Positions 1-11,784 of a DNA stretch of 64,000 bases are shown here, piece by piece. The notes beneath the pieces were generated by a model, which saw only the letters and a program-made list of their open reading frames with translations, was not told the origin of the DNA and did not search any database. Position 1 is the first letter of the stretch. Every line of letters starts with the position of its first letter. Source of the DNA: Schizophyllum amplum. Its lineage: Eukaryota; Basidiomycota; Agaricomycetes; Agaricales; Schizophyllaceae. Both the position numbers and the translations under genes were made by a program. The stretch lies in the NCBI GenBank assembly GCA_007026445.1, contig VDMD01000034.1, positions 186,001 through 250,000 on the forward strand, given 5' to 3'.

Positions 1-25
1 GTCCAGACGCGCGTCGATTATCGCA

Positions 26-82
26 GCTGACGCCAGTTGGCCATCCCAGCTGACACCAGTTGGCTATCCTAGGTGACACCAG
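26..82. repeat. 23-bp tandem repeat, two full units plus a partial
   Basis: Units at 26-48 and 49-71 differ at three positions (GCTGAC[G/A]CCAGTTGG followed by C/T and ATCC). A third partial unit, GGTGACACCAG, follows at 72-82. The array may continue left of the window. Confidence 0.85.
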
Positions 83-107
83 CCGCACGAACGTTCGTTC
101 TTGCTGA

Positions 108-203
108 GATATGTCTTCGACCCTTCTCCGATAAGTCTTCCGCCTTCCTCTTCGATATGTCCTCCTTCCTCTTCGATATGTCTTGACCCTCCTCTGATAT
201 GTC
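108..203. repeat. Five phased GATATGTC boxes
   Basis: The octamer GATATGTC (one copy GATAAGTC) occurs at 108, 130, 154, 175 and 196, a spacing of 22, 24, 21 and 21 bp. The intervening sequence is pyrimidine-rich (CTTCCTCTTC-like). Spacing near two helical turns places the boxes on about the same DNA face. This could be a degenerate minisatellite or a cluster of binding sites; nothing downstream is recognisable as a target gene. Confidence 0.7.
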
Positions 204-372
204 CTCGACGACCTTCCTCAAATGATACGCGGCGCATCCTTCGGTGCTTCTAGCAAGACAGAACGCCGCGCGATTTTATCTTCGCCTTCGCCCTCCACCA
301 CACGGCAGGTAGGTGTGTCCTCGCGCGCTTGCAGGGATCGGTCAACCTCACCGTAAATTGCTACGCTTACCA

Positions 373-429
373 CGAACTTCCAGGCTTACCCCGAACTTCC
401 AGCCTTACCATGAACTTCCAGGCTGACCA
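373..429. repeat. Three perfect-length 19-bp tandem units
   Basis: Units at 373-391, 392-410 and 411-429 share the core GAACTTCCAG followed by (G/C)CTTACC or GCTGACC. Each unit is exactly 19 bp and they abut without gaps. Confidence 0.85.
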
Positions 430-841
430 TGTATCGTCAGGCTCGCCAGAAGATAGACGAACAGCAATATTTCCCATCGCGCGGCGCCGTCCTCGAGCTC
501 CGCCGTCCCTTACGAAGCGCTCCGCTGACAGTGACAGACCGGGGGCGCTGGGCGCGGAGGTATTTCGTGCGACGATCAGGACCACAACATTTGACGAGCT
601 CGGACATGAGCGTCACGTACAGGTGTGTACGTGAGCACTGGCATACAGGTACGTTTCGACGCGAAATCGTACAGGTGAGTGCAAAAAACGACCCGCTCTC
701 AACCGAACCCGCCGCCGCGCTCATTCGCCGATTTGCAGGATAGTACGAAGACTGTATCCGGACACCTCGTCGGCGCGTGTTGCGCTGCTCGCAGAGGCTG
801 GGCGCGACGATTGGCGACGGCGCAGTCGCGACGGGAATACG

Positions 842-1089
842 GCGTTCGTGTATATGAGCGCGCAGGAAGCTGTATCTATTGGCCAGGGTATTCTTTACCT
901 TCCGCGTTTCCTCTCCTTACCTGTGAGACGGTGCGCTTTTCGCTGACTTCGTCACTGCACAGGTCCAGATTTGCTCGCCACATTGTCGGCGCCTGCTACG
1001 ACGGCCGCTCGCGGAATCGAGCGGCGACGAGTGGCGAGGACTCGTCCACGTCGGGATTACCGTATTCCGCGTTCGTGTATCTGAGCGCG
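842..1089. repeat. Degenerate direct duplication, spacing 227 bp
   Basis: The best-matching blocks are 842-862 and 1069-1089, identical at 20 of 21 positions (GCGTTCGTGTAT..GAGCGCG). Weaker similarity extends upstream of each block. The two copies are open in different frames, so a duplicated coding exon is possible but not supported. Confidence 0.55.
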
Positions 1090-4000
1090 AAGGGTAGTGA
1101 CCATCAACCTTTGTTGTAGGTCATTTTCAATTTTACCCTCCGGTACCTTCGCGTCTCCTTTTCCTCCTCCTTCCCTCCTTTCCTGATCAGATGTCCCAAA
1201 AGACGCTGCACCACCGCGCCAGCCCGGAAGCTGACGAGTGTGCTTTGCACCCCCGTTCGGCCGCCTCGCAAGTTTTGTCCAGCTGCGCACATTTTATCCC
1301 TTGTCATTCGAACCCTCGCCGACACGATGGCTCAGCAGGCAGATGCTTCAAGGCGCGTGGCGCGCGCTAGCATCGCATATCGCTCCTTCCTCTTCCCCGT
1401 CTAGTCAGTCGTATTTAGACTTCCCACCTCCCCACGCTATTCAATCGCGATACCCCTCCCTTTTGTCTTCGTGTTGTATTTTCGGGGTAGCCTTCCGGCG
1501 GCGGATTGCGGGTCTATGTTCTGCTATTCAAAGATTCCTGCCATTCATTGAAAGACTGTTATTGAAAGATCCCCTATTCAAGACTCTTCCCAGGACCGGC
1601 CCCGAAGAACTGCGGGACATAGCCGACCGACTTGCAGCATATACTCATCGGACCGCATTGACGGACATGACCGTCGGACGACACTGAAGGAGATCCCCGA
1701 ACGAGCTAGGTCTGAGGACGCACTAGGTATGAGGGTGCTCCGGAGCCAACGTTGACGCAGCGGCGCCAAAACGAAAGGACAGCGCGCTAATACGAAGGGA
1801 GCTTCGGCGAGAAGCAGCGCGAAATAGGCAGGTCTGCATATATGGCCCATTTGGGTGCGCTCTGAGGAGGTGCTGCGCGTCCTTCGTCGGTGGGCGAGGA
1901 TCCGCGCTAGCCCCGTCAGTTTCCGGGCGCCACAGCCCCTCGGGGTGCGTGCAATCCCCCAAGACTGCGCAGCGTATGGTCCCTCGAGTTATGTATGCTT
2001 CCCTCCCACTGCGTATGGTCCTCTGGGGCTTCGACGACGTCCGCGGGATTTGGGGAGCAAGCATCTTAAGGTAAGTTGGTGCCTGTCTTGTACTCCCTTG
2101 TTCTCGTGGGATACGGGGCTCGTCATGAGTTGCTCGGTGACAGGCTTCGGAAGATGGGGGACTTGGAAGGGAGGTGCGTCCCCAGATCTACGCGGGAACG
2201 GGGGTTCGGTTGTGCGAGCCGGCGTATACAAGAAGTATGTGAATGATTGGGCGGGCTATTCCTGAACTGGTAGGTCTCTTCTCGGTTAGGGGACGAAGGT
2301 TTGCGTTAACCAGCCTGCTCCTAACCGCATACCACGCACCGGTGCGCCATCGAGTACTTAGTCTGCAAACTGACGTGGGATTTAGTAGCACTATCACGAG
2401 ACACCAGCCCATGTCATCCATGACTCGGACCTGGCAGAGTTGACGCAGCCCCGCGGCTTTTTGGAAGAGCGCGATGCTCACCGTACAGGTAACTTCTGAA
2501 GGTATAAGCTTCACAATGCAGGTCGTGCAATTCATGCCAGGTGAATCGACGCTTCGAAGACTGAGGTTGATTTTCTGATTTTACTTCCGCACGCGTGACT
2601 CGGGGTTGTCCGACGCGCGCACATATCGGCACATGCCGGATATTGTTCTCACGAGTTGCGTCCGACCTCGTTCGACATGCCTTCATCAAGAGTGTTTCCC
2701 TGCCGTTCATAGATATCCTCTGTTCATCTCTGCTCGGCATTCCTGGCTCAGTTCGACTCGCAGAACTTCCCGTTATACGTGTATGAATGGTATCGCATGC
2801 TTTGCCGCACAGCATTCGGCGACACACGCGCGGACGTCTCTCCACATCGACGCGCTGCCAACCCTTGCTCCTGCTGCCCAAATTCGCCCTTGAGGAGACG
2901 CTATAACGTACTCGCTGTTCTCGGCCGCGGCTTGCATCTGATTCTGCCTCTATCGACCGTCGGTGCTGTCGGAATACCACCTCGGATCTCGCCTCTGGCT
3001 GTGCAACGGTCCGATGCGACGCTCCGCCCCAAGCCCCATGACGGGCCTGCGCTTCCCGGCTCTGACTTACCCGCACAGGCCGAGCGCTGCCCCGATCCAT
3101 GGCGTTGGCGACGCCTCCCAACGATACCTCACCAGGAGCTTCTTCAATGTCCCAGCCGACGCCGCGAAGCCACCCCGGCTTGACGCAAATCCGAACCGTT
3201 CCCTTTAGGAAGGCTCGATATCGCCCCAATCGCACGTCTTCAGTTAGAGCAGCCGCAAGGTCCCCCGCACACATGACAGCTTCATCGATCGACGCGCGTG
3301 GGCACTTCTGTACCGCGACGCAGCCGGTCAGTACCAGTAGACGTTTAATGAAAGGACCAGGTGCGACCGTATCGATAGCTCGCTTATACACCTCTTCACT
3401 CCACGGACTGCATCCCACACTGCCCGTATCGCCCAAAAGCGAGCGGAAGATGTAGGCGGTGGAAGTACCATGTCCGCTCGGTCCTTCACGTCGCTCTTCG
3501 ATGGTCCTTCTTCGCATATGAGTGCATGTCTAGATGCGTCAAGCGCATACGGATTCAGACGGAATCTAAACTCAATCAGTCCAGTCTACCCGCGCGCACC
3601 TTCGATGGCGCAACTCTTGGGACATACATGCGCAAGGCGGTATGTCCCCGGCAGATTACTGGAGAGGGCGCGTTAACCTTCCTCATGCACGCCTCATGCA
3701 CTCGCAAGCCAGTTCGCGATCATGCGCGAAGGGAACAGGAGGCGCCTCGCTTTGATGGTCTCTACAGCGAGGCGTCGAGACGCAGGGGGAGGAGGGAAAC
3801 GCAGGTCCGCGGCCGGGAGCAGATTTATCACTGATTGTCCACGGAGCCTTAGCGGAGGAGTACAGCGGAATCATCCTTCGAGCCGTACAGAGCCGTACGC
3901 ACCCGCGCTCCCATATCCTACACCATCTCCGTCTTTTTGAGGTGTATCGATTCATTTCCGAGCGGGCGCGGTCCTCCTGATAGCGCACCGTCCACCTGCT

Positions 4001-5034
4001 CAGCTCCCCACACCCAATGCCGCCCAGCGGCAACCTCACCCTCCCCAGTCAACCCCGGTACGATTCGAACAGGAACGTTCGCGAGGGAAGTGGACGCCAC
4101 CGCCAATCGTTGAAGTTCGGGGCGCCTGCGCGCGAGATACGGGGTGCACCTACCCTCTTCGCGCAAGATCCAGGGCGCTTTCTCCTTTTTCGGCCTCAAG
4201 GCCAGCTGATCCATGCGGGCAGGCGCGACCCAGCCGGTTATCCGACTCTATCGTTGTGTATCGTCGTATCAGATGATGGCAGAATGATGGGTCACCTTGG
4301 CCATTCTTGGTACAACACATCTAGACCCGTCCGCTGACCTGCTTATCCACCCGGAGGCATCGAGTCGCCGGAGGAAGACGACAATAGAAGGGCAAGCTCG
4401 ACTTGAGCCACAGTCGACTGTGGGCGTCGGGATGTCCGCTGTTTCGGGACATGCTGTCTATGCCCGTTTACAACGGCTGCCTTTCGCATGAACCGCCCGA
4501 CGAGCGGCTCGTTTCCCACCTGATGCGAACGGGCCTATACGTGGTCTACGAATGTGAGGAGCTCCACTTTCAGCGTCCTTCGGATCTACAAACGCAAGTG
4601 TCGTTGAAAGACTTCTATCGAGACAGAGATAGCGTCCGCGAAGGACAAAGCCCTGACATTGACAACAGGAGCTTGCAGACGTCTCGACAGAAAACACAGA
4701 ACGTTGAATCCCTGGTGTTCACCACACGTATATAGTCATAAAACACGACCTCTGTATCAATCTACTTGTACACAAAGTCAACAGCAGACCACGAAAGCAA
4801 GACACAGCTCGGACAGACAGGTCATAAACCTACAGGACGAGGCACAGTAGCGCATAGTAAAACGTAGCCGGGACGAAAAGACACTAGAGAATAGTCACAT
4901 AATTGGAACGGAACCAGTCATAAATCACCAATATAAGTAGAAGACGCAGATGGTGCGCGGTGTGAAGGAGGACCGAAAGGACAAACGAGACGACACGAAG
5001 CAGAAATGGAATGCACCTATTCGGCCGCAAACCC

Positions 5035-7776
5035 CTACTCCTGCTCCTGCTCCTCGTAGTCCTCTTCCGGGGCGAAGATGTTGCTGTTCTTTCTCGGGCG
5101 CATCGGCGTCATGCCCACACTCCCCACCCACCGCCACACACGCATTTCGTCCCCACCTCCCTCCTCCGCTAGATTCGCCCGCACATTCTCATTGCCCTCC
5201 ACCAGCCTCTCCACATGCTTCCACACGCGCTCCCGCTGGCTCTTGTTCCACTCCTGCTGCAGGAGCAAATCGCGCAGGCGCGCGCTCCCAACGTACTCCT
5301 CCGGCGCGCGCACGGGGTCGGTGTAGTGCATCAGCTCTTGGTTCTGCAGGGTCTCCAGCACCTGGAGAGCCAGTTCGCGAGCGCGTTGCGTTTCCACAGT
5401 CTTGGTACGATGCTGAAAGAGCTTCCACCAGCCGAAGATGGCCAGCGCCGTGGCAGCGAAGACGTAGAGTCGATAGTAGGCCCACGTCTCGCGGACGCTG
5501 ACCTTAGCAAGACATGCCCACGAAAGGTTGTCTTCCATATGCGCGTAGTAACGCTGTCCACTGTAGGGCAGTGAGCCGCGTGTGGGTCAATTGTCTGCGA
5601 GAAACGTACCTGTCGTCCGTGCTTTGCATGATGACCTCGTACTGCGATAAGCGACCGAGAGCCTCGTCCAGCATCGTCTTGATGTTGAACTACAGTAATT
5701 CTTGAGTGACAAATTTCTACGACCAACGCACTGACATACCTTCTCATTATTGTTGCCGGTCATCTTACGGAAGATGCTGGCGAGCTCGTCGTACGAGAAG
5801 CCCCATTGCCGCGCCTCCCCACCGTCCTTCGCGGCATACTCCTGGTACTCTCCAGCGCAGAGACGCTCCGACCGCGTGGCGCGCAACATGTTGCCCAGTC
5901 TATTAGCGTGCTTCATGGCGAGCGTCTCCCACTTGCCATCGTCGATGCAGCGAGGAGGAAAGGCTACGGGACCCAAGCCAGGAAGACCGTCGAGCAGGCG
6001 CCAAGCGTCCAGCGGCTGCGTCGTGCCGTTGAGGTCGACTTTCGCGTGTGGCGGCGCGAAGAAGAGGAACTTGTTTGGCTTCAGTTCGAACTTCTCGTTG
6101 CATGTGACGGTGTCGCGGGAGCAGACAGCATGGGCCGGACAAGGCGTGCACGAGTCGGGAACAGGGAGTAAGGGGACTGGAGGACAGTAGGTACTGTTCG
6201 AAAGCTGTTCCAACTTCTCCGGTGACATGGACATGTTGACTTGGCTTAATCGGACTGGAATAGCCAATGGGTCGTCGGGGTCCTTAACAGTGCACTCGAG
6301 CGCCTCAATGCGGCGAACGCGAAGGTCCTGGAGGTAGGAGTTCATGGGTTCCCCATTCTGCTCCGATGTGCAGAAACCGATTTGCGCGCTCTCCTGCTTA
6401 TAACCCCAGGATAGATAGCCCAGCGCGAGGATCGCCAGCGTGAAGAACAGCCGTCGCATGGGAGAAGCCGGAGTTGGTTCTTCGTCCTGAAGCCGGGGGG
6501 CCTCAAGTTTGCGTCGCGGGCCTTCGGATATGCGCTGTCCGACAGCTTCGACTTCGTCATCTTCCTCGCCCTTGATGGGCACCTCGACGTCCTCGTATTC
6601 TTCGCCTCCCAAGAATGGCCGATCTTCATCGTCGTCGTCATCATCTTCGGGCACAAGGTCCAGCTCTGGCACTTCAGATACGCCCGTCGCGCCCTCCTCC
6701 CACTCAACATCCCGGTCGTTGCGGCCGTGGAAGGGTCCTGAAGGTCCAGGCGAAGACGACGCGAAGGTGAACGGTCCCGAAGGCATACGCATTGGAATGG
6801 GGGAAGGTGGAGACAGAGGCGCGCGTATGGGCGATGGGGATAACATCTTCACTGGCGGTGACGGACGCGTGGGAGATTCCGGAGGTGCAGACGAAGAAAG
6901 TCGAGACTTGCGCGACGTCGAGCTCTTGCGTGCCTTGGACCTCGGTGGAGAGGGGCGCACAGGTGAAGAGGACTCTGCCCCGGACTGGAAGATGTTGTGA
7001 TCCTCCCATCCGCTATCGTCGTTGCCCTGCAGCTAAGCGTAAGTATATATGCATGAGATGTGGCGAGTATGCTTACGGATACACGGCGGCTGGTGCGCTT
7101 ACTTCCATCAGCCTGGAAGATGTCAGCACGCGTCTATCTGACGCGACAAAGACACGCACGTTCTTCTTGCGTCTCCCAATTTTGCGCGGCGGTGCCTCCT
7201 CAACCTCGTCTTCGGGCTCGCTTTCTTCGATCACAATGGGCTGGACCGGTGCACGCCTTGTCGGGGCTGCAGCCGTCGGTTGCGCGGATGATCGTCGACG
7301 CTTAGGCTGGTGGTCGGTCAGTCGATGAACAGGGCGGAGGACCGAGCAGCACATACTGGTTCGGGCAGAGCCGCCAAGGGCTCTGGTTCTTCAGTTGGTT
7401 GGCGTGAGATACGACGGGAGGACCTGCGTGGCTGAACAGCAGCCTGCTCCTTTGTTAGCGCTTGCTTTGCGCGCGCCTCTGCTGCACGTACCTGCCCCCC
7501 ATTCAACAGACGCCCCGTCACGCCGTCCGTAATACCGTCGTCGCTCGCAATCGAGTTGTCTTTCTTCAGGCGCTCCTTCTTGTATTTCCTGGCCTTGCCC
7601 TTGATCTCGTCATTGAAGAGCTTGACGAGCGTGGGCTTGTTGTAGGGGGTGGGGTACTGGACGTTGTGGTAGCCAAAGACGCCGAGCAGCTGGGAGACGG
7701 TGAGCGATGCGGGGTTGAAGTCCGGCTCGAGGTAGTGGCCCTGCGCAATCACTTGCGCTGTCGTCAGCCGCGACAT
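5035..7776 (-). CDS. HEH1: HEH1/SRC1-type inner nuclear membrane protein (LEM/HeH + MSC domains)
   Basis: Spliced gene. The ATG at 7776 opens onto an N-terminal HeH/SAP-like helix-extended-helix with the LTVSQLLGVFG...KPTLVKLFN pattern (about residues 20-60), the DNA-facing motif of yeast Src1/Heh1. A basic serine-rich linker and a long acidic run (EDDDDDDED) follow. Membrane segment 1 is RRLFFTLAILALGYLSWGYK. The lumenal part is Cys-rich and ends in a second membrane segment (YRLYVFAATALAIFGWWKLF). The C-terminal Man1-Src1 winged-helix region has the LLQQEWNKSQRERVWKHVERLV helix. Intron 7307-7356 has clean GT/AG borders; others lie near 7020-7070 and 5540-5750. The order HeH, membrane, lumen, membrane, MSC is that of Src1/Heh1/Man1 proteins, which tether chromatin and take part in nuclear pore quality control. 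The stop is 152 bp upstream in sequence terms of nothing else; the M28 peptidase gene ends 152 bp before this start. Confidence 0.9.
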
Positions 7777-7928
7777 CGTGACGGTCGTGGTGGCGCGAGT
7801 CAACAAGGTGGCGCCTCGCACGTCACGGGTTCAACAAACGCGGGCCCGTGGGAATTCCTGACGCGTCGCACGTGATGCGCGACTGTAGGTCCCTATGTAT
7901 AGCTTGTTTTCGTTTGTGCTACTCTAGA

Positions 7929-10900
7929 TCATACGTTGAACGTCGCCGAGACGCATCCAATGAACATCGCGTCCACTGCCCCCGCCGTGCGCTGCACGAT
8001 GTACGCGTCCAGCGCGTCAAACACCCGCAACGCCAACGGCGCGCCTGCAGATCCCTCCGCATCATACCGCGCCTTCCGTGCCGGCCAGATGCCACCCTCC
8101 TGCATCCCCACGTAGTCAATCACCAAGGCGCCCTCGTCCCGTACTACCAGTTCGACCTCCCATCGGTCCAAACCGTGGAATGATGCTTCCTTGATATGAT
8201 GTCGGCTACGGCCCTTCGGCGGGTCGTTGTCTAGGCTCCATGACAGTACGTTCGCGTCAAATGCGATAACTGAGGTAAAAGTCAGTCGCTGCAAAGTAAA
8301 CGACGATCAATGCCGCGTACCGCTCCATATAAGCCCAGGATGGTACATCTCCAACGTCAACGATCGCGTCCCCGCCTCCTCGTTCCGCTCATCCCGAATC
8401 GCCCGCGCATAGAACACAGGTACATCTGCAACCCACGGCGACACATAGCCAGCACCCACGTCCATGCTCACCGCGTACGGTGAGATGAACGCGGAGACTG
8501 GATACAGGGTGTTCCAGTCTGAATTATATTCCGTCATGGGCACCGCCGCGAACGTTTCCGAGAGGAGCCCCGGCACAGGGAGCATATCTCCAACCAGACT
8601 GGCAGCTTTGTCGTCTTCTGCCAAAAGATCATTCGCGGCGACGGTACCGGGCGCTGTAGCAGGTAGCGCGGTAGCGATATCCCTAGCCAGGCTTTCAAAG
8701 TCTGGAGCGGCGTCGAATCCACCGATATGTAGACGATGTTCCCCGCTGGTGACCTGTGAAGCCTTCGATCAGCAGCTGCTTCCTTGGAAGCAATACACCC
8801 CGCCTCACGTTTTCCATATGTACGAAAAAGACCCGCTTCTGATGCGTCGCATCGAAGGGCGAACGCGCCGCAAAATATGCGATCGACATCATCGTCGTCA
8901 GTGCCGCAAACCTCCTCGCCCGCCGCAAGAACCCCGTCGAGCGGGACGGCCCCGGCTCGTCATCGAAGCGGTAGACGAAGGGCACGGCAAGGGCGCACGA
9001 GTACGCGGTCAGGGCGCCCACTATGATAGCGATGACATTGTCCGCTGGCGCGTCGCCGCCCATGCGGCCTGTCTGACGAAATGTCAGCCCAACCCTGGAT
9101 ATATTTGAGGCGAAAAACAACGCACCAGCGGCACAAACACCTCCAGCGTCGGCATAATGATCAGCGCCCCGGTGTACACCGAGAACCCGGCGCCCCAGAC
9201 ATATGTTAGCAGCGAGATGCGTTTGCCTTGATATCATCTTTATCAACCTCCTATCACACACCTTCAAGGACGAAGATTACATACCCACAAACGCCGCATT
9301 CACGACATACCCCACCAAGAATGGCACACCCGTCAAGAAGAACAACGCCCCCGAGCCCACGCCCAAGAGCTGTATCCCCAACGCCGCCGCGCCCTGCAGC
9401 AGGATCACCGACCCCATGAGCGTGTGCTCGGGATCTGCACCGAGGCTCGGGACGAGTTTTTGGGAGACGAGGGCGCCTATCATGCGGTTGAAAGATCAGC
9501 ACATAGCCTGACGTGCCAAGAGGAAGAACGCACCCAACATCGCCGCAGGGCCGTAGAGCAACAGCGGCGAGTACTCGTTCGAGAACCAGCTGAAGCCGCG
9601 GTTCAGGCCAAGGCGCATGCAGAAGGCAACGAGCGTGGGGCCCACGAGCGCGCCGATGAGGGCGGCGAAGACGGCGAGGCATCCGCGCGCTTGCAACGCG
9701 ACGAGCGAGCGGGTCTGATGGTAGGTTGTGTCAGCTTCTGCTCATCGCGCATCAAAAATTGGGTCAAGTACTGACCCTGCTGATATGCTGGCTCCGCACC
9801 GCGGCGACCATAACCAACAAAAGGACCGAGTACATCATCTACGATGATTTTTCAGCCCGTGCACCAAAGCTATCAGGGTACGACTAGGGCACACCTTGGC
9901 AGTACTGAACGAGTACATCCAGAACTTGCCGAAATGCGAAAAGTACACGGTCGTTGGGCGCGGTGCGTGTGCCGGGAGCGTGTTTATGGGCGACTCTGGC
10001 GAAGCGAGATAGCGGAGGAGCGCCAGGGAGTTCTCGCCCATATTCTAGGGGACGCCGTTCAATTGCCTGTAATGAGGATACGATAGGGAAAGGAGCGCAC
10101 CTGCGCCACGCCCGGCTCGATGAACTCGACGAGGTCCTGCAGACACAATGAGCGAGAGGTCTCAGCATGAAACGGCTGGGGGCGTACATTGCGCATATGG
10201 TAAAGGTAGCTGTTGCCGATTACGGCCATCTGGACGCAACTTGAGCACACAATTCCCGCGGTCGATAACAACAGCAGTGGGTCTTACATCCAGACCGGTG
10301 ACGCCCAGGTACTTCTCGAACTGACCAAAGTCGGTGCTGCATTGTCGCGTCAGCTGGAATAGTCGCGCCACAAATTTGAGCATTATTCACTCAGACAGAA
10401 TGATGCCCGAGCTGAATACGTCGTTGGCAAAGACCGTGCCGAAGGGCCTGGGTACATGCGAGTACGCCTCAATCATCTGCTCGGAGGTGGCTTGAAAGAG
10501 GATCTCGCGTCCTGTGGTGCCGGCTGCTTCGAGGTTGATGACGGCACGGACGCTGGGGATATCAGCGAATTTCAAGGAAGCGTCCAGTCGAAGTACTCAC
10601 GTATCACGCGTCGGATGCTGCGTCGAATAAAGATGTGAGCCGTCCTGTAGGGATTCCTCGGCGTTGTTGAACACTACGCGAGGCGTGCCAGTATAGCAGC
10701 GGTGAGCGACGAAGGATCAGACCGCGTTCTCTGCATCCGTTTACTCACAGAAGATGATAGCATGCGCGGGCTCCCATCCTGGTGTGTGCAGCATAACACG
10801 CATGCACTCAAGCATGACGCCGACCGCGAGCGCATCGTCCGCGGCACCTGGACTGGGGAGCGTGCTATCGAGATGCGAGTTGACGAGCACGGCGTGCTCT

Positions 10901-11500
10901 TTGCTCGCTGCGGTACCGTTGGAGACGCGAACGATGATGTTAGACAGGCCACGGTACGTCTTGTACACGCGATGACCCATGATGTCAAACCTAGAGCTCG
11001 TCAGAGAGAACAAAGGCCATTGGCGCTTAAATTCACGCACCTGTGACTACCGTCGCCTTTCTGGTGCCAGACCTCGCACTCGAGGGCGCGTCCCTGAGAA
11101 CGGACAATGGTCTCGCATTCGGCTTTGAAGGCCTGAGCCTGTGCGTACATCCAAGCGTCCCCTCGCGCATGTTCTTCCGTGCCGACGATGCGGTAGCCGA
11201 TGTCCTCCGACAATGTCTTCGCGACGTCGAGGATGCGCGCTTCAGATATTTGCGGCAGTCCGGTGTCCGCGTTCGTACTGAAATGATAAGACGTATGCGT
11301 TCAGAGGATCAGATGATACGCACAGTTCCGCGATGGGTTCAGGAAGGGCTGAGGAACGGGGGTCAGCGACGCGCGCGACTTGAGTGATCGGTACGCGTAC
11401 CAGCGTGCTGTTTGGACGCGAGAAATACGGCCAGTATCAATATGGGCGCAATTGCAGCAAAGGAGCGCAGTGGCCCCCATGCTGAGGAGGAGGGCTTCAT
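7929..11500 (-). CDS. M28 family vacuolar/ER membrane metallopeptidase (Pff1/FXNA-like)
   Basis: Spliced gene with many short introns. The start chosen at 11500 gives a short cytosolic tail followed at once by a membrane anchor (about residues 12-30: SFAAIAPILILAVFLASK). The zinc-peptidase core is clear: NSHLDS holds the His-x-Asp pair, GAADDALAVGVMLECMR the bridging Asp, FNNAEES the catalytic Glu pair, and NSYLYH a later His ligand. Conserved surrounding blocks are INLEAAGTTGRE, FGQFEKYLGVTGLD and DLVEFIEPGVAQHMGENSLALLRYL. The C-terminal half contains multiple hydrophobic segments and a lumenal beta-rich domain ending at 7929. Size and layout fit the fungal vacuolar membrane protease family, which has about nine membrane spans and a lumenal M28 domain. 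Substrates are unknown. An in-frame upstream extension to about 11653 exists but lacks signal-anchor logic. Confidence 0.9.
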
Positions 11501-11784
11501 GTTCGTCCAAGACAATGAACGCGGTCCTCTGAGGGCTGGTGACTCAAAACCGGCGTCCGGTCCGAGTGCCGAGCCATGCCACACCGCGTCCTCACTCAAC
11601 TCAACTCGAACTCTCAAGTGAATTGGGAGGACGCGCGCTGTATACTCCTCCAAGCTTACTCTCTGGACCGCATTGACTCGAGGTCGACTTGGGTGCTGAT
11701 CTGACGTTGCTCATTCGCGCCATTCGCCAGGTGCGTACTTTACTGTCGCATTCCGTATGCTCCTCATGAATATGCAGGACAACA

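Larger units (their letters stand above)
1..5034. other. Gene-free leading region
   Basis: No open frame here shows a recognisable domain, consistent exon-intron structure or conserved motif on either strand. The longest frame (2414-3517, minus) has no motif I know and an Arg-rich composition typical of a chance frame in GC-rich DNA. The left end carries several short tandem repeats (listed separately). The right end, 4740-4960, is relatively A-rich and lies just downstream of the minus-strand HEH1 gene, so it may contain that gene's 3' end signals. Old repeat or relic DNA is a reasonable inference; I cannot name an element. Confidence 0.6.

Noticed and set aside
2414..3517. Long minus-strand open frame (367 codons)
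   Set aside because: No recognisable domain, Arg/Ser-rich composition and no intron logic; length is expected by chance in GC-rich sequence.
4050..4080. GTTCGAATCGTACC-like string on the minus strand resembling a tRNA B box
   Set aside because: No matching A box or acceptor stem within tRNA distance; no cloverleaf could be drawn.
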